Source: Longimonas halophila (GTDB lineage: Bacteria > Bacteroidota > Rhodothermia > Rhodothermales > Salinibacteraceae). Taken from it: a DNA stretch of 64,000 nucleotides. Below, one piece after another: positions 26,799-35,737 of the stretch. The stretch spans positions 31,203-95,202 of the forward strand of contig NZ_PDEP01000014.1 in the NCBI RefSeq assembly GCF_002554705.1, read 5' to 3'. The position numbers and the translations under genes were made by a program. The stretch's first letter is position 1, and each line of letters begins with the position of its first letter. The notes under the pieces were generated by a model. That model had not been told where the DNA came from. It saw nothing but the letters and a program-made list of their open reading frames with translations, and made no database searches.

Positions 26799-28295
26799 AT
26801 GGCTGGCGCCGCGCCGCATCCGACCTCATCCCACCGCCCTGTTGTGGCTATTGCAGGGGCTACCGGATTCGTAGGGACTGCGCTCCGCACCACGCTGACC
26901 AGCAGCTATCACGTGCGCGCGCTCACACGGTCTCCGGCACGCGAGCAGTCCAACACCCGCCGCGATTCGCCCGTGGAGTGGCGCCACTGCGACTTGTTCG
27001 ATCCGTATGACGTTCAGCAAGCGTTGGAGGGCGTTGACTACGTGCTCTACCTGGTGCACTCGCTGCACGCCTCCGCCCGCCTCACGCAAGCGCGTGCCCC
27101 CGACCTGGACCTGCTCCTGGCGGACAACGTAGCGCGTGCTGCCGAAGCGCAAAACGTGAAGCAGATCATCACGCTGGGCGGCCTCGTGCCCGATATGGAC
27201 GACCTGCCTCAACGCCTGCGCAGCCGCCGCGAGGTCGAGACCGCCTTGGCCTCCTGCCAGACCCCGCTTACTGCGCTGCGCGCCGGGCTCATCGTAGGGC
27301 GAGGCGGTACCTGGCTCAGCATGCTTATCAATCTGGTGCGGCGCGTGCCTATTATGGTTCTCCCGGCATGGACGCAGGCCAAAACCCAGCCGATTGTGCG
27401 CGCCGACATTGTACGTGCCATTGAGCATGTGCTGGGCAATGAGCAGCACTACAGCGCCACGTACGACCTGGGCGGCCCCGACGTGATGTCGTACCGAGAG
27501 ATGCTGAAGCGTACCGCCCATGTGCTGGGCCTGTCGCGGCCCATGGGCACCGTGCCCGTCACCTCGCCGCGCCTCTCTAAGCTGTGGGTCTGGCTCTTCA
27601 GCGGCGCGCCGTGGGCGCTTGTCAGTCCGTTTGTGGACAGCCTGCGCTACCAGGTCGCAGTCGATTCGAACCCGCTGCAAGAGACGCTGCGCCCCGGCAT
27701 GCAGTCGTTTGAGCAGGGCCTCCGCTCAGCGATCGACGAACACGGGCGCCCGTATCCCAATCCGCGGTCGGCGCTCCGTTCAGAAGACGAAGCCATCATG
27801 CGCGAGCAGAGCGTAGTACGCTCGGTGCAGCGACTGCCGCTGCCCCCCGGCTACACAGCGCGTGATGTGGCCAACCAGTACATGCGCTGGCTCCCTCGCA
27901 TTGGCGGCCCCCTCCTGCAGTGCACGGTGGCCAAGCAGCGCGTGTGCCGTATCGAACTGAAACCGCTCGGCATTACCCTGCTGGAGCTAAGCTACGCGCC
28001 CGACCGCAGTCCCACCGGACGCCAGCTCTTCTACGTGACGGGCGGCCTCTTGGCGCGCATGCCCGATGGCGCGCCTCATGCAGGACGCCTGGAGTTTCGC
28101 CGCACTGCCGACGGCACGCACATCCTGGCGGCCATTCACGACTTTTCGCCCATGCTGCCCTGGAAGCTGTACAACGCCACGCAGGCGGTGGCGCACCTGC
28201 TCGTTATGAACGGATTCGGGCGCCACCTGCAGCACCTGGCCGATCGGCGCTCGAATGCGCAGTCTGCACCGTCGCCCACGCCCTCGCGTCTGTAA
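26799..28295 (+). CDS. NAD(P)-binding atypical SDR with C-terminal DUF2867-like domain
   Basis: A 498-residue protein. The N-terminal ~230 residues are an NmrA/epimerase-like Rossmann domain: VVAIAGATGFVGTALRTTL with the GxxGxxG loop, YLVHSLHA, ITLGGLVP and LRAGLIVGRGGTWLSM. After a linker, the C-terminal ~180 residues (from roughly residue 330) resemble the DUF2867 lipid-binding-like domain found behind such SDRs (GRQLFYVTGGLLAR, LEFRRTADGTHILAAIHDF). A redox or epimerase role on an unknown, perhaps hydrophobic, substrate is inferred. It is followed after 47 bp by the helicase gene on the same strand. Confidence 0.85.
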   Translation: MAGAAPHPTSSHRPVVAIAGATGFVGTALRTTLTSSYHVRALTRSPAREQSNTRRDSPVEWRHCDLFDPYDVQQALEGVDYVLYLVHSLHASARLTQARAPDLDLLLADNVARAAEAQNVKQIITLGGLVPDMDDLPQRLRSRREVETALASCQTPLTALRAGLIVGRGGTWLSMLINLVRRVPIMVLPAWTQAKTQPIVRADIVRAIEHVLGNEQHYSATYDLGGPDVMSYREMLKRTAHVLGLSRPMGTVPVTSPRLSKLWVWLFSGAPWALVSPFVDSLRYQVAVDSNPLQETLRPGMQSFEQGLRSAIDEHGRPYPNPRSALRSEDEAIMREQSVVRSVQRLPLPPGYTARDVANQYMRWLPRIGGPLLQCTVAKQRVCRIELKPLGITLLELSYAPDRSPTGRQLFYVTGGLLARMPDGAPHAGRLEFRRTADGTHILAAIHDFSPMLPWKLYNATQAVAHLLVMNGFGRHLQHLADRRSNAQSAPSPTPSRL

Positions 28296-28342
28296 CTTGC
28301 CCGCTCTACACGTTTCTCACGATCGATCAACAGCCCCCCTCC

Positions 28343-29590
28343 ATGACCCTCACCGACGACCAGCAAGCCGCGTACGATGCCGTCTACGACTGCCTGGCCA
28401 GCGGCGAACGCTTCACCGGACTCCGTGGCTATGCCGGCACGGGTAAAACCGTCATTGTGGGCCAGCTCGTCGAGCAGCTCGACAATGAAGACTGCTCCGT
28501 GTACGTCTGCGCCCCAACCCACAAGGCCGTGCAAGTGCTTCGTAATCACCTCAGTGTGGGGGTGCCTACGCAGACGCTCCATGCATTTCTGGGCTTGCGC
28601 CTGCAGCCCGATGGCAAAGGCGACTACGAACTCGTACCCGACAACAAGGAGCGCGATATGGAGGCCAGCATCGTCGTGGTTGACGAAGCCTCGATGGTGG
28701 GGCGCGATGAGTGGCAGTACATTCAGGCCACGCCCGACCGCGTGCAGTGGCTCTTCGTGGGCGATCCGGCGCAGCTTCCCCCCGTCAATGAAGAGGAATC
28801 GCCTGCGCTGCAGGTGTCTGGTCCTACACTCGAACAGGTACACCGCCAGGCCAAGGGCAACCCCGTGCTGGAGCTGGCCACCAAGGTGCGCAACCACAAC
28901 TGGCACGGCTTCCGCAGCAAGTACGACGACGGACAGGGCGTGGCCATCACCCACAACGACGATCAGTTCTTTGGGAGCCTGGTGCGCGCCTTCACGAGCG
29001 AGACGTTTCGCACGAATCCCGAACACGCGCGCATCCTGGCGTACCGCAACAAAACCGTACGCGCCTACAACCGCCGCGTGCGGGCCGAGCGCTACGGCGA
29101 GCAGGCCGCCCGCTTCGAGATTGGCGAGTGGATTGTGGCCCGCGAAACGTGGTTTCACGACCAGCGCCCCCTTATCAAAAACAGCGAAGAAGTGCGCGTC
29201 GAAGCCATCACCGAGGAGCGCATTGAGGGCGATGACATGAGCACCTGGAAGGTGTGGACGCTCAAGGTGCGGGGCGTCCACGACGACTTTCGCCGCGACA
29301 TTGCGGTGCTGCACGACGATGAACACGAGCGCTACCGCGACGCACTCGACCGCCGTCGCGACGCGGCCAAAGACGACCACAAGAAATGGGATCGCTACTA
29401 CAGCCTGCGCGAACAGTTCGCCAAGGTCGATTACGCCTACGCCTCCACCGTACACAAAGCGCAAGGCTCTACCTTCGACACCGTTTTTGTGGACTACCGC
29501 GACCTTCAGGTCTGCCGGGGCCCCGAGCAGCACGCCCTGCTCTACGTCGCCGTAACGCGGCCCTCGCGCCGTCTCGCTATGCTCGTGTGA
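28343..29590 (+). CDS. Dda/RecD-like superfamily 1B DNA helicase
   Basis: A 415-residue ATP-dependent 5'-3' DNA helicase by family. The ATG at 28343 gives MTLTDDQQAAYDAVYDCLAS; the frame is open upstream but that part overlaps the SDR gene. Motif I is GYAGTGKTVI, Ia YVCAPTHKAV, II VVDEASMVG, III FVGDPAQLPPV, V STVHKAQGSTFDTVFVD and VI LYVAVTRPSRRLAML. The SH3-like insert typical of Dda is plausible between motifs IV and V. It lacks the RecD N-terminal domain, so it is not an exonuclease V subunit. Confidence 0.92.
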   Translation: MTLTDDQQAAYDAVYDCLASGERFTGLRGYAGTGKTVIVGQLVEQLDNEDCSVYVCAPTHKAVQVLRNHLSVGVPTQTLHAFLGLRLQPDGKGDYELVPDNKERDMEASIVVVDEASMVGRDEWQYIQATPDRVQWLFVGDPAQLPPVNEEESPALQVSGPTLEQVHRQAKGNPVLELATKVRNHNWHGFRSKYDDGQGVAITHNDDQFFGSLVRAFTSETFRTNPEHARILAYRNKTVRAYNRRVRAERYGEQAARFEIGEWIVARETWFHDQRPLIKNSEEVRVEAITEERIEGDDMSTWKVWTLKVRGVHDDFRRDIAVLHDDEHERYRDALDRRRDAAKDDHKKWDRYYSLREQFAKVDYAYASTVHKAQGSTFDTVFVDYRDLQVCRGPEQHALLYVAVTRPSRRLAMLV

Positions 29591-29653
29591 GCACGTAGTT
29601 TCGCCTCTAAAGATTGATTGCACAGGGGGATACAGAGCGTCGGAGCTGCGCCA

Positions 29654-30430
29654 TCACGTCGTCTCAGGCGTTGAAGCTTCTGCATCCACCTGAACCGGAT
29701 CGACACCACGCCAGGTTGCAATCTGCTCCACTATTTGGCGCCGTACGTGTGCGCGGAAGGCGTTGACATCGGTCAGGCCCTCGGCCACCGGATCGACCGG
29801 GGGGAGTACCTTTACGCGCATGGTCTGCGGGCTGGTGCGAAAGACGAGGCTGTGCTTGGGGAGCGCGTCTTGCGTGCCGTCAATGGCGATGGGCACAACC
29901 GACACGCCTTCGTTGATTGCGAGCCGGAAGGCGCCGCTGGCAAACGAGTGCACGCGTCCGTCGCGCGAGCGGGTGCCTTCGGGGCATAGCATTACGCTGC
30001 ATTGGTGGCGGAGGTAGTGGCGGGCTTTGTCGATGACGGCGCTTCGGCTTTCGGAGTCGCGCCGGTCTACGCAGATATCGCCCGACATGCGCAAGAGCCA
30101 GCCCGCTACGGGCAGATCGAACAGCGCTTTCTTGGCAACCCACTTCATCTCCCACGGCAGCCGCGACACCACCGGCGGGTCGGCCTGAGACAGGTGGTTG
30201 CTTACCACCACGTACGGATGGCGCGGGATGGGCAGTTCGCCTTGCGTTTCAACGTTCCAGAACGGATTCAGATAGGTCATGAGCCGCCCCAAGATGCGAA
30301 GGGCATAGCCACTTCGGTGGAGCGCCGGGTCGCGGTCGGTCAGGCGCACCACCGCCATGACCGGCAGCCACGCACACAGAAGCAGCGCCGTGGACGTCCA
30401 CACCCAGGCCGAGAGAAGATAGTCGCGCAT
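29654..30430 (-). CDS. plsC: 1-acyl-sn-glycerol-3-phosphate acyltransferase
   Basis: A membrane-bound acyltransferase making phosphatidic acid, 258 residues. An N-terminal hydrophobic helix (VWTSTALLLCAWLPVMAVVR) is followed by the four PlsC motifs. These include the catalytic HxxxxD in VVVSNHLSQADPPVV, a block II region VDRRDSESRSAV, block III CPEGTRSRDGRV and block IV VVPIAIDGTQDALPK. It is transcribed toward the helicase gene (convergent). Confidence 0.92.
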   Translation of the reverse strand: MRDYLLSAWVWTSTALLLCAWLPVMAVVRLTDRDPALHRSGYALRILGRLMTYLNPFWNVETQGELPIPRHPYVVVSNHLSQADPPVVSRLPWEMKWVAKKALFDLPVAGWLLRMSGDICVDRRDSESRSAVIDKARHYLRHQCSVMLCPEGTRSRDGRVHSFASGAFRLAINEGVSVVPIAIDGTQDALPKHSLVFRTSPQTMRVKVLPPVDPVAEGLTDVNAFRAHVRRQIVEQIATWRGVDPVQVDAEASTPETT

Positions 30431-30551
30431 GGTGCATCACCAAACCAAATACAGAGCACACCCCAAGGCAGCGGGGGGCCGGTGGCGTGTGCAGCGAACG
30501 ATGCCTTGTGTACGGCATGCGTCCGGCCTTCGTTCGGGAACAGAGTAGATG

Positions 30552-31343
30552 CTACAAATTTGAAGCGCCGGAGCCGCCATCAATCGGGATGGCCGCGCCG
30601 TTGATATAGCCCGACAGCGGCGACGACAAAAACGCAACGGTGTGGCCCAGCTCCATCGGATCGCCAATGCGCTGCAGCGGATTGCCCGCGCCCCAGTCCG
30701 CCAGGCCCTCCTCGTGGCTATCGTAGTCGCCGCGCTCCATGGCCTGCTCAATGAGCTCGCGAATGCGGGCGGTTTCGTGCGCGCCCGGCAGCACCGCGTT
30801 GGCGCGGACCTCGGGCGCCAGTTCCTTCGAGAGCGTCTTTTCGAGTCCGATAACCGACATGCGAACCGAATTGGAGAGCACCAGCGCATCGATCGCTTCC
30901 TTCACGCTGCGCGATGTGATCGTGACGATGGTGCCGCCGCCGTCGGCCTTCAGATGTGGCGCGCACTGCCGCACCAGCCGCACCACGCTCATCACGAGCA
31001 GGTCGTAGGCCTCGTACCAGTCGGCGTCATCCGTATCTAAAAACGCCCCGCTCGGCGGACCGCCCGCGCTGGTTACGAGATGATCCAGCCGTCCAAAGGT
31101 GTCAAGTGTCGCATCCACCAGCCCTTCGAGGGCCTCCGCATCGGTCAAGTCCGCCGGATGCGCGAGCACCTCGCCCTGCGCTTCGGCTTCGATCTCGTTG
31201 CGGGCGGCTTCCAGCTTCGCCGCATCGCGCCCATTGATGACCACGTTCACGCCCTCACGCGCCAGCGCCATGGCCGACGCCTTGCCGAGTCCGCTACTGG
31301 AGGCCGTGATAAGCGCCGTATTGCCTGCGATGCCAAGATCCAT
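30552..31343 (-). CDS. SDR family oxidoreductase lacking the Tyr-x-x-x-Lys pair
   Basis: A 263-residue SDR fold protein. The cofactor loop is ITASSSGLGKASAMALA (T-A-S-S-S-G-L-G), with LVTSAGGPPSGAF for the NAG region, Ser in VTITSRSVKE and C-terminal YINGAAIPIDGG. Where classical members have YxxxK, the sequence reads LVLSNSVRMSVIGL, so the catalytic Tyr and Lys are replaced (Asn and Arg lie nearby). This substitution defines a widespread SDR subgroup of uncertain chemistry. Substrate unknown. It lies 121 bp upstream of plsC on the same strand. Confidence 0.88.
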   Translation of the reverse strand: MDLGIAGNTALITASSSGLGKASAMALAREGVNVVINGRDAAKLEAARNEIEAEAQGEVLAHPADLTDAEALEGLVDATLDTFGRLDHLVTSAGGPPSGAFLDTDDADWYEAYDLLVMSVVRLVRQCAPHLKADGGGTIVTITSRSVKEAIDALVLSNSVRMSVIGLEKTLSKELAPEVRANAVLPGAHETARIRELIEQAMERGDYDSHEEGLADWGAGNPLQRIGDPMELGHTVAFLSSPLSGYINGAAIPIDGGSGASNL

Positions 31344-31507
31344 GCGTCGTTTGAACGTTGTTCAGGGGGATGCGAAACGGTGCTGTTGATGCATAAAAAG
31401 AACGCATCTTCGCCGTTCGGATGCAAACCGATTGGCGAGAATCTGGCGTTACGAATAGACGGGGGCGTGTGTCATGCAAGAAACCCACAGCAGTTCTTCC
31501 CGCAGCC

Positions 31508-32104
31508 ATGTCCTACAACCCTGATATCCACGCCCGCCAGTCGATGCGCCATCCCGAGTGGGATTACACCCACCCCGGGGTGTATTTCATCACGATCTGC
31601 ACGCATGAACGGCAGCATCTATTCGGATATATCGACACCGGTCACATGCATATGAACACGTGTGGGCGTCTTGTATCCGACGAATGGCACCGCACCGAAC
31701 AGGTTCGCGCAAACGTGACGTTGGATGCGTTCGTCGTGATGCCAAATCACATACACGGGATTATTTGGATTCGTCCGGATACGGCAAGTAGGGATTCATC
31801 GGCGATGAATCCCTACGGGGACACATTTCCCCATCCTGGCAACACTGGTAACACGCCAACGCCCGACCACAACCGCGCGTACGGGCGGACCGTTGCCAAT
31901 TCGATATCCACAATGATGCGGCAATTTAAATCGATCGCGACCAAACGGATCAACCGCCACCGCAATACGCCGGGGGCTGCGGTGTGGCAAGGCAATTTCT
32001 ACGACCGTATCATTCGCAACCGCCAGGCCCTACGCCACATCCGCCGGTACATTCACAACAACCCGGCTCGGTGGACGCAGGATCGGTTCCATTCGCATCG
32101 CTGA
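31508..32104 (+). CDS. REP-associated tyrosine transposase (RAYT, IS200-like Y1 family)
   Basis: A single-strand DNA transposase-like HUH nuclease, 198 residues from the ATG at 31508. RAYT signatures: YNPDIHARQS, YTHPGVYFITICTHERQHLF, the HUH pair in AFVVMPNHIHGIIW, and the Y1 tyrosine in WQGNFYDRIIRNRQALRHI with RYIHNNPARW at the end. No flanking left or right ends or second gene are seen, fitting a domesticated, single-copy RAYT and not an active insertion sequence. Between the HUH core and the tyrosine helix the coding sequence contains a perfect hairpin (separate entry). Confidence 0.93.
   Translation: MSYNPDIHARQSMRHPEWDYTHPGVYFITICTHERQHLFGYIDTGHMHMNTCGRLVSDEWHRTEQVRANVTLDAFVVMPNHIHGIIWIRPDTASRDSSAMNPYGDTFPHPGNTGNTPTPDHNRAYGRTVANSISTMMRQFKSIATKRINRHRNTPGAAVWQGNFYDRIIRNRQALRHIRRYIHNNPARWTQDRFHSHR
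31788..31816. repeat. Perfect 13-bp hairpin inside the RAYT coding sequence
   Basis: GTAGGGATTCATC, spacer GGC, GATGAATCCCTAC. It lies in frame and encodes part of a linker (SRDSSAMNPYG). The GTAGGG...CCCTAC ends are typical of REP-like palindromes mobilised by this transposase family. Confidence 0.9.
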
Positions 32105-32121
32105 CTACCTCACACAACAAC

Positions 32122-32154
32122 ACGCCCGGCCTCCCATGCAGGGCGACCGGGCGT
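32122..32154. terminator. Hairpin between convergent RAYT and nrdJ
   Basis: ACGCCCGG pairs with CCGGGCGT around an 18-nt interior that can itself fold. There is no clean T-run on either strand, so a terminator function is only probable. Confidence 0.45.
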
Positions 32155-32184
32155 AATTGGTTTCAGCGATGACCGGGCGTAGCA

Positions 32185-35100
32185 TTACCCACACCCCGTG
32201 GTCGTCCCGCACGCCGGGCAGATGTAGCAGGCGCCGCTGCGGACGGTAATGGTGCCGCAGTTGGCGCAGGGCGGCGAGTCCTCCTGGTTCTTGTAGGTGG
32301 TTTTCGCCGTCTGCTGCATGGCGGCCTGCTGCTCCGGGGCATCCGCCGTGGCATCCATGAACGCGTCAATGGTCTGCCCCACCAGCGACTCGTCGTCGCC
32401 AATCTCGGGTGCTTGCTTTGAAGCAGGTGCCTCGGCCGAACCAGCCGAAGGCGATCCAGTCGAGGGCTGCATCGTGCCGAAGTCGAGCTCGGCCTGGGCG
32501 GTGTTCGATGTCGCTTCGCCGCTGCCGGAGGCATGCTCCCCAGCGGCCGCGTTAGGGTCCACGGTACCCTCCGCCGCACCGGACGGCTGCGCTTCCGTAT
32601 CCAAAAACTTGATGGACAGATATCGGAAGATGTAGTCCATCATCGACTTGGCGATGGGGATCTGCTTGTTGTTCGTGAAGCCGCTCGGCTCAAACCGCAT
32701 GTGGCTGAACTTGCGGCACAGATCCTCCAGTGGCACGCCGTATTGCAGCGCAATGGACACGCTGGTGGCAAAGGCGTCCATCATGCCGGCAAGGGTCGAG
32801 CCCTGCTTGGCAATCGTGATGAAGATCTCACCCGGCTGCTCGGTCTCGGGGTAGAGACCCACCGTCAGGTAGCCCTCGTGTCCAGCAATCGAAAACTTGT
32901 GCGTGATCGACGGACGCTCGTCGGGGAGGCGCTTGCGGGTCGGCTTGTACACGACCTTCTCGCGGATCTCCGGCTCGGCAGGCTCGGCGTCAGGCATCGC
33001 GCCGTCACCCGAGGGCTCGGCCTGGGCCGCAGCTTCTTTGGCAGCTGCTTTCTCGGCGTCGGACTTCTGCGTGTTGCCGCCTTCGCTGGTTGAGAGCGGC
33101 TGACTCCGCTTCGAGTTCTCGCGGTAGATGGCTACGGCCTTGCATCCAACCTCCCATCCTTTCTGGTAGGCATCGGCAATGTCGTCGGGCTCGGCATCCT
33201 CCGGCATATTCACAGTCTTGCTAATTGACCCACTCACAAACGGCTGTACTGCACCCAGCATCTTGATATGGCCCAGGTGGTGAATCGACCGCTCGCCGTT
33301 GGATGGCGCAAATGCGCAGTCGAACACCGGCAGGTGCTCGTCTTTGAGCTGCGGCGCGCCCTCGATGGTGTCGTGCTCGTCGATATAGGCAATGATCGCC
33401 TCGATCTCATCGTCGGAGTAGCCCAGCCGGTTCAGCGCCAGCGGCACGGTCTTGTTCACGATCTTGAACATGCCCTCGCCATCGCCGGCCAGCAGCTTGT
33501 ACTTCACGAGCGCAATGTCGGGCTCAATGCCAGTGGTATCGCAGTCAAGGAAGAAGCCAATGGTGCCCGTCGGGGCCAACACCGTAGCCTGCGCGTTGCG
33601 ATAGCCGTGGCGCTCGCCCAGTGCCACCATGCGCTCGGCGCTCTCGTGCGCGGCTTCGAGCAGATAGTCGGGGCAGTCGTCGCGGTCGATGTCGTGCACC
33701 GCATCGCGATGCATGCGCATCACGTCGAGCATCGGCTCCTCGTTCGTGGCGTACTCCTCGAACGGACCAATGCCTTTGTTGGCCGCGATTTCGGCGCTAC
33801 GGGCGTACGCCTCGCTGTGCTCAATCGCCATGATGGCGCCCGCCACCGCGCGGCCTTCGTCGCTGTCGTACGGCAGTCCCATCGACATCAGCAGCGCGCC
33901 GATGTTGGCGAAGCCGAGTCCGAGCGGACGAAACCGGTGACTGTTGCGAGCGATGGATTCGGAGGGGTAACCCGCGTTATCCACCAGAATCTCCTGCGCT
34001 GTAATGTAGATGCGTGCCGCCGCCCGCAGCCGCTCCACATCCACCGAGCCGTCGTCGCGCTGGTACTTGCGCAGGTTGAGCGAGGCCAGGTTGCAGGCCG
34101 AGTTGTCCAGAAAGAGGTACTCGCTGCACGGGTTGCTGGAGTTGATGGGCCCCGTGTTCTTGCAGGTGTGCCACCGCTGGATGGTGTCCTCATACTGCAG
34201 GCCCGGATCACCACAGATGTAGGTGCCTTCGCTCACTTTGTGGAGCAGCTCCGCCGCATCCACCTCGTCGACGACCTCGCCGGTGGTTACCGCACGCAGT
34301 TCGAAGGATTCACCGCGCTCGGCGGCTTCCATAAATGCGTCCGTGACGCGCAGGCTGTGGTTCACGTTCTGGAAGTCCACCGCGCCGTAGGCCGGACCGT
34401 TGAACGAGCCGTCGTAGCCCTGCTCAATCAGCGCCCAGGCTTTTTTTTCCTCGGTCTGCTTCGCCTCCACAAACTCCTCCGCATCGGGGTGCCAGCACTT
34501 CAGCGTCTGCATAATCGCAGCGCGGCGCGTCTTGCCGCCGCTTTTGATGGTGCCGCCTGTGGCATCCTGCACCTTCATGAAGCTGACCGGACCGCTCGGC
34601 TGGCCGCCGCCGGAGAGCTTCTCTTTAGACGAACGCAGCGTGCTCCAGTCTGCACCCACGCCCGATCCGAACTTGAACAGGCGCGCGCTCTCGCCCATCG
34701 TCTTCCAGATGCCGTCGATGGAGTCTTCTACATCCACGATGAAGCACGCCGCAGCTTGCGGATACAGGTACGGGTCTACGCGCGTCACTTCCTGGGCGTC
34801 CTCATCCCAGCCGTAGATCTTCTTGTCGCCCGTGTCACGAATGCCGTACTGCTGGCCCAGGCCCACGTTGAACCACACGGGTGAGTTAAACGCGCCATAC
34901 TGGTTCACACAGAGCCACGTCAGCTCGTCGTAGAAGCGGTCCACATCCGCGTCGGTGGCAAAATAGCCCTGCTCGCGCCCCCATTCGGTAATGGTGCGCG
35001 TTACGCGGTCAATGAGCTGTTTCAGCGAGTACTCGCGCTTGCCGTCGGCTGGACTCCCGTTGCCGTCATCGAGGTCGCCGTAGAAATACTTGCTCGCCAC

Positions 35101-35343
35101 CACGTTCGTGGCAAGCTGGCTCCACGACTCCGGAAACTCCACATCGTTCTGTTCAAAGATGGATGCGCCACTTGGGTTCTTAATCGCAGCGTCGCGCGTC
35201 TCCCAGTCCAGGCTGTCGAACGGATGTTCGCCCTCGGACGAGAAGGTACGTGTAATGGACAAGCCCTCTTCCAGCGCTGCGGAGTCAGGCAGCACGGCTC
35301 CGCTGGACGCTGCGGAGGGCGCTGATTTCTCAGTGTTGGACAT
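32185..35343 (-). CDS. nrdJ: Adenosylcobalamin-dependent (class II) ribonucleotide reductase
   Basis: Makes deoxynucleotides from ribonucleotides by a B12-generated thiyl radical; oxygen-independent. 1052 residues. Substrate pocket and radical region: QYGAFNSPVWFNVGLGQQ, QAAACFIVDVEDSIDGIW, and the active-site NPCSEYLFLDNSACNLASL (Cys and Glu). A later part has VLAPTGTIGFFLDCDTTGIE and FVSGSISKTVNMPEDAEPDD. The acidic linker (~residues 750-790 and 900-990) is low in complexity. The C-terminus has a zinc-ribbon-like CANCGTI ... CYICPACGTTTGCG with the redox Cys pair. No class I or III reductase is in the window. The upstream region carries DnaA boxes. Confidence 0.97.
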   Translation of the reverse strand: MSNTEKSAPSAASSGAVLPDSAALEEGLSITRTFSSEGEHPFDSLDWETRDAAIKNPSGASIFEQNDVEFPESWSQLATNVVASKYFYGDLDDGNGSPADGKREYSLKQLIDRVTRTITEWGREQGYFATDADVDRFYDELTWLCVNQYGAFNSPVWFNVGLGQQYGIRDTGDKKIYGWDEDAQEVTRVDPYLYPQAAACFIVDVEDSIDGIWKTMGESARLFKFGSGVGADWSTLRSSKEKLSGGGQPSGPVSFMKVQDATGGTIKSGGKTRRAAIMQTLKCWHPDAEEFVEAKQTEEKKAWALIEQGYDGSFNGPAYGAVDFQNVNHSLRVTDAFMEAAERGESFELRAVTTGEVVDEVDAAELLHKVSEGTYICGDPGLQYEDTIQRWHTCKNTGPINSSNPCSEYLFLDNSACNLASLNLRKYQRDDGSVDVERLRAAARIYITAQEILVDNAGYPSESIARNSHRFRPLGLGFANIGALLMSMGLPYDSDEGRAVAGAIMAIEHSEAYARSAEIAANKGIGPFEEYATNEEPMLDVMRMHRDAVHDIDRDDCPDYLLEAAHESAERMVALGERHGYRNAQATVLAPTGTIGFFLDCDTTGIEPDIALVKYKLLAGDGEGMFKIVNKTVPLALNRLGYSDDEIEAIIAYIDEHDTIEGAPQLKDEHLPVFDCAFAPSNGERSIHHLGHIKMLGAVQPFVSGSISKTVNMPEDAEPDDIADAYQKGWEVGCKAVAIYRENSKRSQPLSTSEGGNTQKSDAEKAAAKEAAAQAEPSGDGAMPDAEPAEPEIREKVVYKPTRKRLPDERPSITHKFSIAGHEGYLTVGLYPETEQPGEIFITIAKQGSTLAGMMDAFATSVSIALQYGVPLEDLCRKFSHMRFEPSGFTNNKQIPIAKSMMDYIFRYLSIKFLDTEAQPSGAAEGTVDPNAAAGEHASGSGEATSNTAQAELDFGTMQPSTGSPSAGSAEAPASKQAPEIGDDESLVGQTIDAFMDATADAPEQQAAMQQTAKTTYKNQEDSPPCANCGTITVRSGACYICPACGTTTGCG

Positions 35344-35474
35344 GCGGTCGTTGAATATAGATGAAACAGGATGCGATAGCGTAGGCAGTCCGCGCGAGCT
35401 GGTCTCGCAACACGTGCCGACTGCACAAGCACTGTATCAACTAAATCGGCTTTTTAGACGAACGCAAGGGTCTT

Positions 35475-35688
35475 TTATCCACAAAGAACCCACAGATTAA
35501 CCGACGCACGAGAAACATAACGGCGATATCAAAATCACTTTCGGCCTCCTGTCATATGTTGTTGATGCACTGTTTAGATACCGTTATTGAGCCCTTTGAC
35601 GCCCATTCTTATATCGCGCGATTTGAAGTTATCCACATTGTGGATATCTTGTGGATGGACTCTCCGAATAGATCGGTATCAATAACGG
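35475..35688. promoter_or_regulatory. DnaA-box cluster flanked by a 10-bp inverted repeat
   Basis: TTATCCACA occurs exactly at 35475-35483 and 35629-35637. The opposite-strand near-matches TGTGGATAT (35639-35647) and TGTGGATGG (35650-35658) follow immediately, giving three boxes within 30 bp. The triplet is enclosed by CCGTTATTGA (35581-35590) and its reverse complement TCAATAACGG (35679-35688). The cluster lies in the 394-bp gap between divergent nrdJ and the CAP-domain gene. I see no NrdR-box or cobalamin riboswitch here. Confidence 0.7.
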
Positions 35689-35737
35689 CTCTATATGGGC
35701 CCGTGCACTTGCCCTTCCCGCACTACATACTCAACTG

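Noticed and set aside
33268..34884. 538-codon plus-strand ORF
   Set aside because: Antisense of nrdJ, which carries the full class II reductase signatures.
35344..35737. Chromosomal replication origin at the DnaA boxes
   Set aside because: No dnaA, dnaN, gidA or parAB nearby and no clear AT-rich unwinding stretch; four boxes fit a regulatory site better, though not excluded.
35344..35737. Cobalamin riboswitch upstream of the B12-dependent nrdJ
   Set aside because: I could not find the B12-box core or surrounding conserved blocks.
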